Shown: piece after piece, positions 1-8,931 of the stretch | Layout: the number at the start of each line of letters is the position of its first letter | Position numbering within the stretch: position 1 is the stretch's first letter | Source of the DNA: Limnohabitans sp. | Lineage (GTDB): Bacteria > Pseudomonadota > Gammaproteobacteria > Burkholderiales > Burkholderiaceae_C | DNA: 58,804 bases | Direction: 5' to 3' | NCBI GenBank assembly: GCA_024641725.1 | Contig: JAHECM010000002.1 | Location: 1-58,804, forward strand | The notes under the pieces: model-generated | Seen by the model: the letters and a program-made list of their open reading frames with translations, nothing else | Told to the model about the DNA's origin: nothing | Database searches by the model: none | Program-made: the position numbers and the translations under genes

Positions 1-1026
1 TACATCAGCCCCAGCCAAGTGCGCCGCTTTAACCTGCACACCGGCGACATGATCGAAGGCGAAGTGCGCATCCCCAAAGACGGCGAGCGCTACTTTGCAT
101 TGACCAAGCTCGACAAGGTCAACGACGACCTGCCTGAGAACAACAAACACAAGGTCATGTTCGAGAACTTGACGCCGCTGTTCCCCAAAGAGCAAATGCG
201 TCTGGAGCGCGACATCAAGGGCGAAGAAAACATCACCAGCCGCGTGATCGACATCATTGCGCCTTTGGGCCGTGGCCAACGCGCCCTGATCGTCGCCCAA
301 CCCAAGTCGGGCAAGACGGTGATGATGCAGCAGATCGCCCACGCCATCACGGCCAATTACCCCGATGTCCACCTGATGGTGTTGTTGGTGGACGAGCGCC
401 CTGAAGAAGTCACCGAAATGCAGCGCAGCGTGCGCGGCGAAGTGATTTCGTCCACCTTCGACGAACCCGCCGCACGACACGTCCACGTGGCCGAAATGGT
501 GATTGAGCGCGCCAAGCGCTTGGTCGAATTGAAAAAAGACGTGGTGATCTTGCTCGACTCGATCACCCGCCTGGCCCGCGCCTACAACAACGTGGTGCCC
601 TCATCAGGCAAAGTGCTGTCGGGCGGCGTCGACGCCAACGCCCTGCAGCGCCCCAAGCGTTTCTTTGGAGCCGCCCGCAATGTGGAGGAAGGCGGCAGCC
701 TGACCATCATCGCCACCGCACTGGTGGACACCGGCAGCCGCATGGACGAAGTCATTTTTGAAGAATTCAAAGGCACCGGCAACTGCGAGATTCACTTGGA
801 GCGCCGCCTGTATGAAAAGCGCGTGTTCCCAGCCATCAACTTGAACCGCAGCGGCACACGCCGCGAAGAGATGCTCTTGCAGCCCGAAGTGCTGCAAAAA
901 ACCCGTATCCTGCGCCAGTTCATGTACAACATGGACGAAATCGAGGCCATGGAAATGGTCTTGAAGAGCATGAAAGCGACCAAGTCCAACGTCGAGTTCT
1001 TCGACATGATGAGACGCGGCGGCTGA
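1..1026 (+). CDS. rho: Transcription termination factor Rho (5' partial)
   Basis: Hexameric RNA-dependent ATPase/helicase that ends transcription. The reading frame is open from base 1 and the start codon lies outside the window; about 341 residues are present against roughly 420 in the family, so the N-terminal domain is missing. Visible are the end of the RNA-binding region (RRFNLHTGDMIEGEVR), the Walker A loop (PKSGKTVMMQ), the Walker B stretch (VVILLDSITRLARAYN), the Q-loop region (SGGVDANALQRPKRFFGAARN) and the C-terminal conserved RRLYEKRVFPAI. It is followed closely by rpmE2, a common neighbour in Burkholderiales. No frameshift is seen. Confidence 0.97.
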   Translation, partial: YISPSQVRRFNLHTGDMIEGEVRIPKDGERYFALTKLDKVNDDLPENNKHKVMFENLTPLFPKEQMRLERDIKGEENITSRVIDIIAPLGRGQRALIVAQPKSGKTVMMQQIAHAITANYPDVHLMVLLVDERPEEVTEMQRSVRGEVISSTFDEPAARHVHVAEMVIERAKRLVELKKDVVILLDSITRLARAYNNVVPSSGKVLSGGVDANALQRPKRFFGAARNVEEGGSLTIIATALVDTGSRMDEVIFEEFKGTGNCEIHLERRLYEKRVFPAINLNRSGTRREEMLLQPEVLQKTRILRQFMYNMDEIEAMEMVLKSMKATKSNVEFFDMMRRGG

Positions 1027-1031
1027 CCCGC

Positions 1032-1037
1032 TATAAT
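1032..1037 (+). promoter_or_regulatory. Candidate -10 element before rpmE2
   Basis: A perfect TATAAT hexamer lies just after the rho stop codon and 71 bp before the rpmE2 start. No convincing -35 hexamer is seen at 16-18 bp. It suggests that rpmE2 can be transcribed separately from rho. Confidence 0.4.
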
Positions 1038-1108
1038 CCAAGGTTTTGCGGAAAGTGCGCTCGGATTGGCTGAGGCGTGGCTACCGTGGTTTAAAAAAGG
1101 AAAACCCC

Positions 1109-1372
1109 ATGAAAGACGGCATTCACCCGAACTACCGTGAAGTTTGCTTCCAGGACATGTCCAACGGCTTCAAGTTCGTGACCCGCTCCTGCGCCAACAC
1201 CAAAGAAATGATCAAGATGGAAGACGGCCGCGAACTGCCATGGTTCAAGCTGGACACCACCAGCGAGTCGCACCCCTTCTACACAGGCACCCAAAAGTCT
1301 GTGGACAACATGGGTGGCCGCGTGGAGCGCTTCCGCAACCGCTTCGGCAAAACGACCACTGTGGCCAAATAA
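1109..1372 (+). CDS. rpmE2: 50S ribosomal protein L31 type B
   Basis: 87-residue ribosomal large-subunit protein. The N-terminus MKDGIHPNYREVCFQD and the core SESHPFYTGTQK are typical of type B L31, which lacks the zinc-binding CxxC of type A; two isolated cysteines (VCFQD, SCANT) are present but do not form a CxxC. The start at 1109 was chosen over the longer upstream frame because it follows a purine-rich AAAAAAGG and matches the family N-terminus. It is followed by an intrinsic terminator. Type B L31 in other bacteria replaces type A under zinc limitation; whether a type A copy exists here cannot be seen. Confidence 0.93.
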   Translation: MKDGIHPNYREVCFQDMSNGFKFVTRSCANTKEMIKMEDGRELPWFKLDTTSESHPFYTGTQKSVDNMGGRVERFRNRFGKTTTVAK

Positions 1373-1391
1373 TCCAGCCACCGTTATCCAC

Positions 1392-1426
1392 AAGGGCAGC
1401 CCGGGCAACCGGCCTGCCCTTTTGTT
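1392..1426 (+). terminator. Intrinsic terminator after rpmE2
   Basis: Inverted repeat AAGGGCAG (1392-1399) / CTGCCCTT (1414-1421) with a 14-nt loop, followed by TTTGTTTT. Placed 20 bp after the rpmE2 stop. Confidence 0.75.
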
Positions 1427-1474
1427 TTGCGCCCGAACCGCAAGCGCCTTCTACAGACCTGCTATCTTTACACC

Positions 1475-3184
1475 GTGAACCAGACCAATCCCGCCATCGT
1501 TGCCCGCAATGCCACCCGCCGCCTACCGCGCTGGGCCCTGCTGCTGCTGTGCGTGGCCTATGTTTTGCCTGGGTTTTTAGGCCGCGCGCCCTGGAAATCT
1601 GCCGACATCGAAGCCTTTGGCTTCATGATGCAGTGGGCCCGCCCTGCGGCAGGTGAACTCTCCGCCTGGTGGCACCCCACTTTGATGGGACAAGCCGAAC
1701 CCAGCCTGGCCCTGCTGCCCACGTGGCTTGGGGCCGCATTCATCAAACTGGCCCCTTTGGGCAGCGAAGCGCTGGCCGCACGCCTGCCCTTCATGCTGAT
1801 GCTGGGGCTCACCTTCGCAGCCACTTGGTATGCCGTCCACGCTCTGGCCCGAGCGGACGCGGCCCAACCCGTGGCCTTTGCGTTTGGCGGTGAGGCACAG
1901 CCCAAGGACTACGCCACAGCATTGGCCGATGGCGGCGTCCTGGCCCTCATGGCCTGCCTGGGATTGGCCCAACTTTCACACGAAACCACCCCAGCCCTCT
2001 CGCAGCTGTGTTTTGCAGCCTTGCTCTTCAGCGGCCTGGCCAACTTGCCTCGCCGACGCATGACGGCCCTGCTGGTGATCGCTGCGGGCGTGCTGGGTTT
2101 GACACTGTCCGGTGCGCCCGTGCTGGCCTTGATGCTGGCCACGGGCGGCATCTTGATCCGGGTGTTCGGCCAAACCGATGCGGATGAGCGGCGGCTGAGC
2201 ATGCTGGATGTGGGCATGTTGGCCTTGCTTTGCCTGCTGTCCATCACCTTGGCCGGGGCCTTGGACTTGTGGCGTTGGCGCATCGTGCCGCCCGCCATGC
2301 CCGAGTTGCACAAAGTGGGCAGCTTGCTGATCTGGTTCACCTGGCCGGCTGGCCCCTTGGCCATGTGGTCTTTGTGGCGTTGGCGGCATCAATTGGTCCA
2401 GGGTTGGCGGTTCGCGCACATCGGGCTGCCGGCCTGGTTTGCTTTGGTGACGGTGGGCACAACCTGTTTGACCGGTTTGTCCGACCGGGCACTGCTGACG
2501 GCACTGCCCTCTGTTGCCACACTGGCCGCATTCGCGTTGCCGACGCTTCGCCGGAGCTTGGGGGCCCTGATTGATTGGTTCACCCTGCTGTTTTTCAGTG
2601 TCTGCGCCATGACCATCTGGACCGTTTGGATCTCCATGGAAACAGGCATTCCTGCACAGCCAGCGCGCAATGTGGCGCGCCGCGCGCCCGAATTCACGCA
2701 CGACTTTTCATGGGGTCTGTTTCTCGTTGCGGCCTTGGCCACACTGGCCTGGTGTGCCCTCGTGCGCTGGCGCACAGGGCGCCACCAATCTGCCCTTTGG
2801 AAAACACTGGTTTTGCCAGCCAGCGGAGCGGCTCTGTGTTGGTTGCTGCTCATGACGCTTTGGTTGCCACTGCTCAACTATGGGCGCAGCTACGCGCCGT
2901 TGGTGGACAAAGTTCAGGCCATCACTGGGCCGCAGTCCTGCTTGCAGTACGCAGGCATCAGCAAGGCGCAAGGCGCTGCATTCATGTACCACGCCAAGCT
3001 GCGCTTGCAGCCTGCCGCCAGGCCCTCGACAGACTGCGCTTGGCTGATCCTTGACCTCGACCATCTGAGCACCTGGTCCGATTCGCTGCAGGCTCTGGGA
3101 TGGACAGAATCTGCACGGGTCACGCGCCCCACCGACGATTTCGAAACCATGGTGCTGTTTCAAGCAACGCCAAATCGGCCTTGA
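1475..3184 (+). CDS. Integral membrane glycosyltransferase-like protein (ArnT/PMT-like)
   Basis: Polytopic membrane protein of about 569 residues with roughly 10-12 hydrophobic segments. After the first membrane span comes GRAPWKSADIEAFGFMMQWA, where an acidic pair sits in the first predicted periplasmic loop, as in GT-C enzymes of the ArnT/PMT type that use polyprenyl-phosphate sugars; the C-terminal part after the last span (about residues 490-565) looks periplasmic. The GTG at 1475 is preferred to the ATG at 1427 because the latter lies in the terminator tail of rpmE2. The substrate cannot be told from sequence, and assignment to GT39 rests on general topology and one loop motif. Confidence 0.6.
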   Translation: MNQTNPAIVARNATRRLPRWALLLLCVAYVLPGFLGRAPWKSADIEAFGFMMQWARPAAGELSAWWHPTLMGQAEPSLALLPTWLGAAFIKLAPLGSEALAARLPFMLMLGLTFAATWYAVHALARADAAQPVAFAFGGEAQPKDYATALADGGVLALMACLGLAQLSHETTPALSQLCFAALLFSGLANLPRRRMTALLVIAAGVLGLTLSGAPVLALMLATGGILIRVFGQTDADERRLSMLDVGMLALLCLLSITLAGALDLWRWRIVPPAMPELHKVGSLLIWFTWPAGPLAMWSLWRWRHQLVQGWRFAHIGLPAWFALVTVGTTCLTGLSDRALLTALPSVATLAAFALPTLRRSLGALIDWFTLLFFSVCAMTIWTVWISMETGIPAQPARNVARRAPEFTHDFSWGLFLVAALATLAWCALVRWRTGRHQSALWKTLVLPASGAALCWLLLMTLWLPLLNYGRSYAPLVDKVQAITGPQSCLQYAGISKAQGAAFMYHAKLRLQPAARPSTDCAWLILDLDHLSTWSDSLQALGWTESARVTRPTDDFETMVLFQATPNRP

Positions 3185-3187
3185 TGC

Positions 3188-4540
3188 GTGTCTGAACTCA
3201 GACACATCTCTCGGCATGCGGGCACGGTGCTGGTGGGCCAGCTCGCCGTCATCGGCTTTGGGGTGGCCGACACCCTGATCGCCGGGCGGCACAGCCCGCA
3301 GGCCTTGGCCACACTGTCGCTGGCTTCATCGATTTACATCAGCGTGTATGTGGGCCTCAATGGCCTGATCCAAGCCTTGCTGCCGGTCTGGGCCGAGCTG
3401 CGCGGTGCGGGGCGCGAAGCCGAGATTGGCCGCTCGGTGCGCCAAGCGCTCTACATCACGGCCGCTGCTGCAGTCATCGGCGTGTTGGCGCTGTGCTTTC
3501 CCAAGCCCTGGCTGGTCTGGACCGAGGTCCCCACCGCTTTGTGGCCCGACGTCCAGGCCTACCTGGGTGTGTTGGCCGTGGCGCTGATTCCCTCTTTGCT
3601 GTTTCGCATGTACGGCACGCTCAACCAAAGCCTGGGCTACCCGCGCCTGGTGACTTGGCTGCAAGCGGGCGCGCTGTGCGTCAAAGTGCCTTTGTCTGCC
3701 GCACTCACCTTTGGCGTGGCAGATGTGCCTGGGCTGGGCGTGGTGGGCTGCGCCTGGGCCACCCTGTGCGTCAACAGCTTGATGCTGGGCACCGGGGTTT
3801 GGCTGCTGCGCACCCAGCCGCTCTACCGCCCCTACCGGCTGTGGCTGGCTCTGGAAGCCCCGAACCCGGCCGTGCTGCGTCGGTTTTTGGCGCTGGGCGT
3901 CCCAGCAGGCCTGTCCATCGTGGTGGAAGTGACCTCCTTCACCCTAATGGCGCTGTTCATTGCTCGGCTGGGCGCGGTGCCACTGGCCAGCCACCAAATT
4001 GCCGCCAGCATGGCGGGGGTGCTGTACATGGTGCCCTTGGCCATTGGCATCGCCAGCAGCGCCCGCACCGGCTACTGGCTGGGGGCTGGCCAAGCGCTGC
4101 GCGCGCGTCAGGCGGCCATCACCGGGCTGCGCCTGGCGGCGGGCTTGAGCGTGCTGTGCGCGGCTGCGCTGTGGCTGGGGCGTGAGCCACTGGCGCGGTC
4201 ATTCTCCAAAGACCCCGCCGTGGCTTTGGCCGGCGCTGTCTGGCTGGGGTGGGTGGCGCTGTACCACCTGAGCGATGCGCTGCAAGCGGTCTGCGTCTTT
4301 TTGTTGCGCTGCTACCGCGTCACGCTGCTGCCCCTGCTGCTTTACACCACCTTGCTGTGGGGCCTGGGGCTGTACGGCGGCTACTTGCTGACCTACGAGG
4401 GACTGGGCCCTTGGGCCGCGCACCCCTCGGTCGAGACGTTTTGGCTCACCAGCACAGCGGCGCTGGCGCTCGTGTCCGTGTTGTTTTTGGGCCTGCTGTG
4501 GCGCGCCATGCCTGCGCGCAGCAAGCCCTCAGCCCACTGA
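3188..4540 (+). CDS. MATE family efflux transporter
   Basis: 450-residue, 12-span antiporter of the multidrug and toxic compound extrusion type, expected in the inner membrane. The N-terminus (RHAGTVLVGQLAVIGFGVADTLIAGR) and the repeat-related segment near residue 240 (LGVPAGLSIVVEVTSFTLMALFIARLG) are the two pseudo-symmetric MATE halves. GTG start, 3 bp after the preceding gene, so probably co-transcribed with it. Its 3' end overlaps the end of the convergent phoR by 12 bp. The substrate is unknown; some MATE relatives export drugs or flip lipids. Confidence 0.88.
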   Translation: MSELRHISRHAGTVLVGQLAVIGFGVADTLIAGRHSPQALATLSLASSIYISVYVGLNGLIQALLPVWAELRGAGREAEIGRSVRQALYITAAAAVIGVLALCFPKPWLVWTEVPTALWPDVQAYLGVLAVALIPSLLFRMYGTLNQSLGYPRLVTWLQAGALCVKVPLSAALTFGVADVPGLGVVGCAWATLCVNSLMLGTGVWLLRTQPLYRPYRLWLALEAPNPAVLRRFLALGVPAGLSIVVEVTSFTLMALFIARLGAVPLASHQIAASMAGVLYMVPLAIGIASSARTGYWLGAGQALRARQAAITGLRLAAGLSVLCAAALWLGREPLARSFSKDPAVALAGAVWLGWVALYHLSDALQAVCVFLLRCYRVTLLPLLLYTTLLWGLGLYGGYLLTYEGLGPWAAHPSVETFWLTSTAALALVSVLFLGLLWRAMPARSKPSAH

Positions 4541-5863
4541 CTGCAGGCCCTGCACCCGACTGGCGGGAAACACCAGCATGAAATTGGAGCCTTGGCCCCA
4601 CTGGCTCTCAATCCGCAACTGCCCGCCATGGCGCTGCGCCACATGCTTGGTGATGGCCAGCCCCAAACCGGTACCGCCCGTCTCACGCGAACGGCTGCGG
4701 TCCACCCGGTAAAACCGCTCCGACAATCGCGGCAAATGCTCGGGCGCAATGCCTGGCCCCGTGTCTTTGACAGAAAACACCACCTGGTCAGAAGCGTTGC
4801 GCGTCCATCCGATGCGGATGGTGCCACCCGCTGGGGTGTAGCGCACGGCGTTGTTGACCAAATTGGACGCGGCGCTGAGCAGCTCGTCGCGAGAGCCCAT
4901 GACCGACCAGTCCGGCGTGGGTGACATCTCCAGCACATGCACCGGTGTCAGCCCTTGCGGCCCCTGCAAGGCCGACAGCGATTGGGCGTCACCCAACACC
5001 TGCTGCATCAAAGGCTGCAAGGCCACAGGCTCAGCTTTGCCGGGCAGTGGGCTGCCTTCCAGCTGAGACAGGGTCAATAAATCACTGACCAGTGCCTGCA
5101 TGCGCGAGGACTGAACCGCCATCAACTCCAGGTAATGCTGCTGCTCTTGCGCAGACAGCGGCAAAGATTGCAGCGTCTCCACAAAGCCCATCAGCACCGT
5201 CAAAGGGGTGCGGATTTCATGAGACACATTGGCCACAAAGTCGCGGCGCATGCTTTCGGCTTGTTGCACCGCCGTGATATCGCGGCTCAGCAAAAGCAGC
5301 TGCCCCTGGCCATACGCGTGCAGCTGAACCGACAACTTGACGCTGTGGGCCAAAGTGGCCGTGCGGCCCTCGATCTCAACTTCGCTGTCGTGCCGCTCTT
5401 GCGCAAAGTAGCGCGAAAACACCGGGTCCCGCACCATGTGCACCACATGCTGCAATTGGTCGCGCTGGGGGTCGATGCCCAAATGCAAAGCGGCACTGTC
5501 GTTGCACCACTCAATGCGCCCCTGCGCGTCAAGCAAGGTCACGCCGTTGGGCGAAGCCTGAATGGCCTGCAAGAAATGCCCCAAGCGATCGGTGTGGATC
5601 TGCACCTGCTGGTCACGCTGGTGCAACTGCCTGCGCATGCGGTCGCTCAAATCGCGCCACAAGCCCCCCAAAGCAGGCGCCTCCTGGGCCGAGCCGGTGC
5701 GCAACCAAAGGTCCAGCCGGTGGGCTCGCCACAGGTGCTGGCCCAGCCAAAACCACGCCAACAGCAAAGGCCCGGCCAGGGCGACGCCCCAGCCCCAAAA
5801 CCAGCCAAGCACCAACGCCGACAACAGGCTCCACAACAACAAGCCCAAAAGGTGCAAGACCAT
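4529..5863 (-). CDS. phoR: Phosphate regulon sensor histidine kinase PhoR
   Basis: Membrane-bound sensor kinase that phosphorylates PhoB when phosphate is scarce. Residues 1-45 form two hydrophobic spans with almost no periplasmic loop, as in E. coli PhoR; a PAS domain lies at about 95-200; the H-box VSHEIRTPLT contains His215; the ATP-binding domain shows the N-box (NLVNNAVRYTP), G1 (DTGPGIAPEHL) and G2 (GTGLGLAI). Length (444) is normal for the family. Last gene of the pst-pho operon, 3 bp after phoB. It lacks a large sensing domain, which fits sensing through PstB/PhoU rather than direct ligand binding. Confidence 0.95.
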   Translation of the reverse strand: MVLHLLGLLLWSLLSALVLGWFWGWGVALAGPLLLAWFWLGQHLWRAHRLDLWLRTGSAQEAPALGGLWRDLSDRMRRQLHQRDQQVQIHTDRLGHFLQAIQASPNGVTLLDAQGRIEWCNDSAALHLGIDPQRDQLQHVVHMVRDPVFSRYFAQERHDSEVEIEGRTATLAHSVKLSVQLHAYGQGQLLLLSRDITAVQQAESMRRDFVANVSHEIRTPLTVLMGFVETLQSLPLSAQEQQHYLELMAVQSSRMQALVSDLLTLSQLEGSPLPGKAEPVALQPLMQQVLGDAQSLSALQGPQGLTPVHVLEMSPTPDWSVMGSRDELLSAASNLVNNAVRYTPAGGTIRIGWTRNASDQVVFSVKDTGPGIAPEHLPRLSERFYRVDRSRSRETGGTGLGLAITKHVAQRHGGQLRIESQWGQGSNFMLVFPASRVQGLQSVG

Positions 5864-5866
5864 GGC

Positions 5867-6562
5867 TCAGACCGCAGGACTGGCTGTGAGGCGGTAACCC
5901 GCACCGCGCACCGTCTCGACCATGCGCCCGGCCTCACCCAGCGATTCGCGCAGGCGCTTGACATGCACGTCCACCGTCCGCTCCTCGATGTAAACGTGGT
6001 CGCCCCACACTTTGTCCAGCAGCATGCCCCGGCTGTGCACGCGCTCGGGGTGGCGCATCAGGTATTGCAGCAACTTGAACTCGGTGGGCCCAATTTTGAG
6101 CGGCGACTCCGTCCAGCTCACACGGTGGGTGTCGGCGTCCAAACTCAAGTCGCCAATGCGCACCACACCACCGCCTTGCTCTGGGGCACGGCGGCGCAGC
6201 ACCGCGCGGATGCGGGCCAACAACTCACGGGGCGAAAACGGCTTGACGATGTAATCGTCCGCGCCCGCGTCCAAGCCGGCCACACGGTCAGGCTCATCGC
6301 CACGGGCAGTGATCATCAAGATCGGCACGGCCTTGCTGCGGGCCGAGGCGCGCCAGCGCTTGGCCAGGCTCAGACCACTCTCGCCGGGCAGCATCCAGTC
6401 CAGCAGTATCACATCGGGCAGCACTTCGTCCACCTCGCGCTGGGCAGATTCGGCATCCATTGCACACACCGGTTGAAAGCCGTTGTGGCGCAAGTTCACC
6501 GCGATCAACTCGGCGATGGCCGGTTCGTCCTCAACGATCAGGATTCGGGGCAGATTTCTCAT
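5867..6562 (-). CDS. phoB: Phosphate regulon response regulator PhoB
   Basis: OmpR-family transcription factor of 231 residues. Receiver domain with acidic pair Glu11/Asp12, phospho-acceptor Asp55 (VILLDWMLPG) and conserved Lys in DDYIVKPFSP; C-terminal winged helix at about 130-228, with the recognition region SRGMLLDKVWGDHVYIEERTVDVHVKRLR. It binds Pho boxes, of which this window appears to hold about ten. The start overlaps the phoU stop by 4 bp (ATGA), indicating translational coupling. Confidence 0.96.
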   Translation of the reverse strand: MRNLPRILIVEDEPAIAELIAVNLRHNGFQPVCAMDAESAQREVDEVLPDVILLDWMLPGESGLSLAKRWRASARSKAVPILMITARGDEPDRVAGLDAGADDYIVKPFSPRELLARIRAVLRRRAPEQGGGVVRIGDLSLDADTHRVSWTESPLKIGPTEFKLLQYLMRHPERVHSRGMLLDKVWGDHVYIEERTVDVHVKRLRESLGEAGRMVETVRGAGYRLTASPAV

Positions 6563-7257
6563 TTCACCGCAGATTCAATGTCGGCCAAAGCGGTATGGCG
6601 CACATCCGCGCCCTTGACCACGTAAATCACGAATTCGGCAATGTTCTTGGCATGGTCGCCGATGCGCTCAATGGCCTTGGCCACAAACAGCAAGTCCAAA
6701 CTGGCCGAAATCGTGCGCGGATCTTCCATCATGTACGTCACGAGTTTGCGCATGAACCCATTGAACTCGGCATCGATCAGGTCGTCCTCTTTGAGGATTT
6801 CAAGAGCGGTGTTCACGTCCAAACGGGCAAACGCGTCCAGCGACTTGCGCAGCAAAGCCGTGGCCAAATCAGACGCCACGCGCAGCTCAGTCGAGGGCAA
6901 ATTGCGCGGGTTGCCTTGCTCCAAAATCTGCTTGACCATGCGGGCAATGCGCTCGGCTTCGTCGCCTGCGCGTTCCAGATTGCCCGTGATTTTGGAGATT
7001 GCCATCAGCAAGCGCAGGTCTCGCGCGGTGGGCTGCCGCCGCGCAATGATCGAGGCCAGCTCAGCGTCGATCTCCACCTCCATGGCGTTGACCAAGCGCT
7101 CCGAGTCGATCACTTGCTTGGCCACTTCGGCGCTGAACTGCGCCAAGGCGTACACCGCATGGCGGGTTTGCGACTCCACCAAGCCGCCCAACTCCAGCAC
7201 GCGCGAGGACACGCCGGTCAGGTCGGCATCAAATTGACTTGAAATGTGTTTTTCCAT
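6559..7257 (-). CDS. phoU: Phosphate signalling complex protein PhoU
   Basis: Cytoplasmic helical protein (232 residues) built of two PhoU three-helix repeats. The metal-cluster motifs ExxxD are visible (VDVNTALEILKEDDLIDAEF in the second half; ERAGDEAERIARMV and ERIGDHAKNIAEFV closing each repeat). It links the Pst transporter to PhoR and keeps the Pho response off when phosphate is plentiful. A strong ribosome site (GGAGAAG) precedes the ATG. It lies 14 bp after pstB and overlaps phoB. Confidence 0.96.
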   Translation of the reverse strand: MEKHISSQFDADLTGVSSRVLELGGLVESQTRHAVYALAQFSAEVAKQVIDSERLVNAMEVEIDAELASIIARRQPTARDLRLLMAISKITGNLERAGDEAERIARMVKQILEQGNPRNLPSTELRVASDLATALLRKSLDAFARLDVNTALEILKEDDLIDAEFNGFMRKLVTYMMEDPRTISASLDLLFVAKAIERIGDHAKNIAEFVIYVVKGADVRHTALADIESAVK

Positions 7258-7271
7258 CTTGCTTCTCCGGA

Positions 7272-8060
7272 TCAGCCAAAACGGCCAGTGATGTAGTCTT
7301 CGGTTTCTTGACGCGTGGGCTTCATGAAAATCTGGTCGGTCTTGCCAAATTCGATCAACTCACCCAGGTACATGTAGGCGGTGTAGTCCGACACCCGGGC
7401 CGCCTGCTGCATGTTGTGCGTGACGATGGCCACGGTGTAGTCGTTCTTGAGCTCGCTGACCAACTCCTCGACCTTGGCGGTCGAGATCGGGTCCAGCGCC
7501 GAAGTCGGCTCGTCCAACAAGATGACCTTGGGTTTGACGGCCACCGTGCGGGCAATGCACAGGCGCTGCTGCTGCCCACCCGACAGCGACAGACCGCTTT
7601 GCCCGATCTTGTCTTTGACCTCGGTCCACAAAGCCGCCTTGGTCAAAGCCCACTCCACCCGCTCGTCCATGTCGGCGCGGCTGAGGTTTTCATAGAGCTT
7701 CACACCAAAGGCGATGTTGTCGTAGATCGACATCGGAAACGGCGTGGGTTTTTGGAACACCATGCCCACCCGGGCACGCAGCAAGTTCAAGTCTTGCTTG
7801 GCGTCCAAGATGTTCTCGCCGTACAAATTGATCTCACCCTCGGCACGCTGGCCGGGATAGAGGCTGTACATGCGGTTGAGTGTGCGCAGCAAAGTGGACT
7901 TGCCGCAACCCGAAGGGCCAATGAACGCCGTGACCTTGCCCTCGGCAATGCCCATGTTGATGTTCTTGAGCCCTTTGAAGCTGCCGTAGAAAAAATCAAG
8001 ATTTCGGATCTCGATGGCGTTTTTGATGTGGATGTCAGTGGTCGGCATGTTGCGATCCAT
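7272..8060 (-). CDS. pstB: Phosphate ABC transporter ATP-binding protein PstB
   Basis: ATPase of the high-affinity phosphate importer (262 residues). Walker A GPSGCGKSTLLRTLNRM, Q-loop VFQKPTPFPMSIYDN (the TPFPMSIYDN signature is specific to PstB), ABC signature LSGGQQQRLCIARTVA, Walker B VILLDEPTSALD and switch His in THNMQQAARVSD. An in-frame ATG at 8048 sits behind a GGA and may be the true start instead of 8060. Between pstA (9 bp) and phoU (14 bp). Confidence 0.95.
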   Translation of the reverse strand: MDRNMPTTDIHIKNAIEIRNLDFFYGSFKGLKNINMGIAEGKVTAFIGPSGCGKSTLLRTLNRMYSLYPGQRAEGEINLYGENILDAKQDLNLLRARVGMVFQKPTPFPMSIYDNIAFGVKLYENLSRADMDERVEWALTKAALWTEVKDKIGQSGLSLSGGQQQRLCIARTVAVKPKVILLDEPTSALDPISTAKVEELVSELKNDYTVAIVTHNMQQAARVSDYTAYMYLGELIEFGKTDQIFMKPTRQETEDYITGRFG

Positions 8061-8069
8061 TCAGTCAGG

Positions 8070-8918
8070 TCAATGGGAGGCTTTGTCGCGCAAGAACACG
8101 CGGGCGATGATGTTGAGGATCAGCACCGTCAAGGTGATGAGCAGTGCGCCGCCCCAAGCCAGGCGAACCCAGTTGTCATAGGGGCTCATGGCGAACTGGA
8201 AAATGACCACCGGCAAATTGGCCATCGGGGCGTTCATATTGGTCGAGAAAAACTGGTTGTTCAACGCCGTGAACAGCAGCGGCGCGGTCTCGCCACTGAT
8301 GCGTGCCAGCGCCAACAGCAGCCCGGTCATCACCCCAGCACGGGCAGCGCGCAGCGTCACAAACGTGGCCACCTTCCAGCGCGGAGCGCCCAAGGCGAAC
8401 GCCGCTTCACGCAGGCTGCCGGGCACCAGGCGCAGCATGTTCTCGGTGGTGCGCACCACCACCGGGATGGCGATGAGCGACAAAGCCAAAGAGCCGGCCC
8501 AACCCGAAAAGTGCTTCATCTGCGCCACCATGATGGCGTACACAAACAAGCCCAGCACGATGGACGGGGCCGACAGCATGACATCGGTCACAAAGCGCGT
8601 CAGGCTGGCGGTGGGGCTCTCATCGCCGTATTCGGCCAGGTAAACCCCGGCAAAAATACCAATGGGCGTGCTCACCAAAGCGGTCACCCCCACCATCAGC
8701 AAACTGCCCATGATGGCGTTGGCCAAGCCACCGCCGTCCGAGCCTGGCGCGGGTGTCGATTCGGTGAACATGGCCCAATCAATGGCCGAAAACCCGTTCT
8801 TGAAGAGGACCGTCAAGATCCACAACAGCACAAACAGGCCCAGCGCCATGGCCAGCATGGACAAAGTCAGGCCGATGCGGTTGGCCCGCATGCGGCGTCG
8901 GTAAATGGCATGGTTCAT
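8070..8918 (-). CDS. pstA: Phosphate ABC transporter permease PstA
   Basis: Inner-membrane permease of about 282 residues with six predicted spans. The EAA loop is seen as REAAFALGAPRWKVATFVTLRAARAG. The start at 8918 (MNHAIYRRRMRANRIG) was chosen because GAAGAG stands just before it and the longer frame would run into pstC. It pairs with PstC to form the channel for phosphate. Confidence 0.93.
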   Translation of the reverse strand: MNHAIYRRRMRANRIGLTLSMLAMALGLFVLLWILTVLFKNGFSAIDWAMFTESTPAPGSDGGGLANAIMGSLLMVGVTALVSTPIGIFAGVYLAEYGDESPTASLTRFVTDVMLSAPSIVLGLFVYAIMVAQMKHFSGWAGSLALSLIAIPVVVRTTENMLRLVPGSLREAAFALGAPRWKVATFVTLRAARAGVMTGLLLALARISGETAPLLFTALNNQFFSTNMNAPMANLPVVIFQFAMSPYDNWVRLAWGGALLITLTVLILNIIARVFLRDKASH

Positions 8919-8931
8919 GTGGGTGTTCTCT

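Noticed and set aside
604..1041. Long minus-strand open frame opposite rho
   Set aside because: It is the antisense shadow of a conserved gene in GC-rich DNA; the translation (His- and Gln-rich) matches no family and has no ribosome site.
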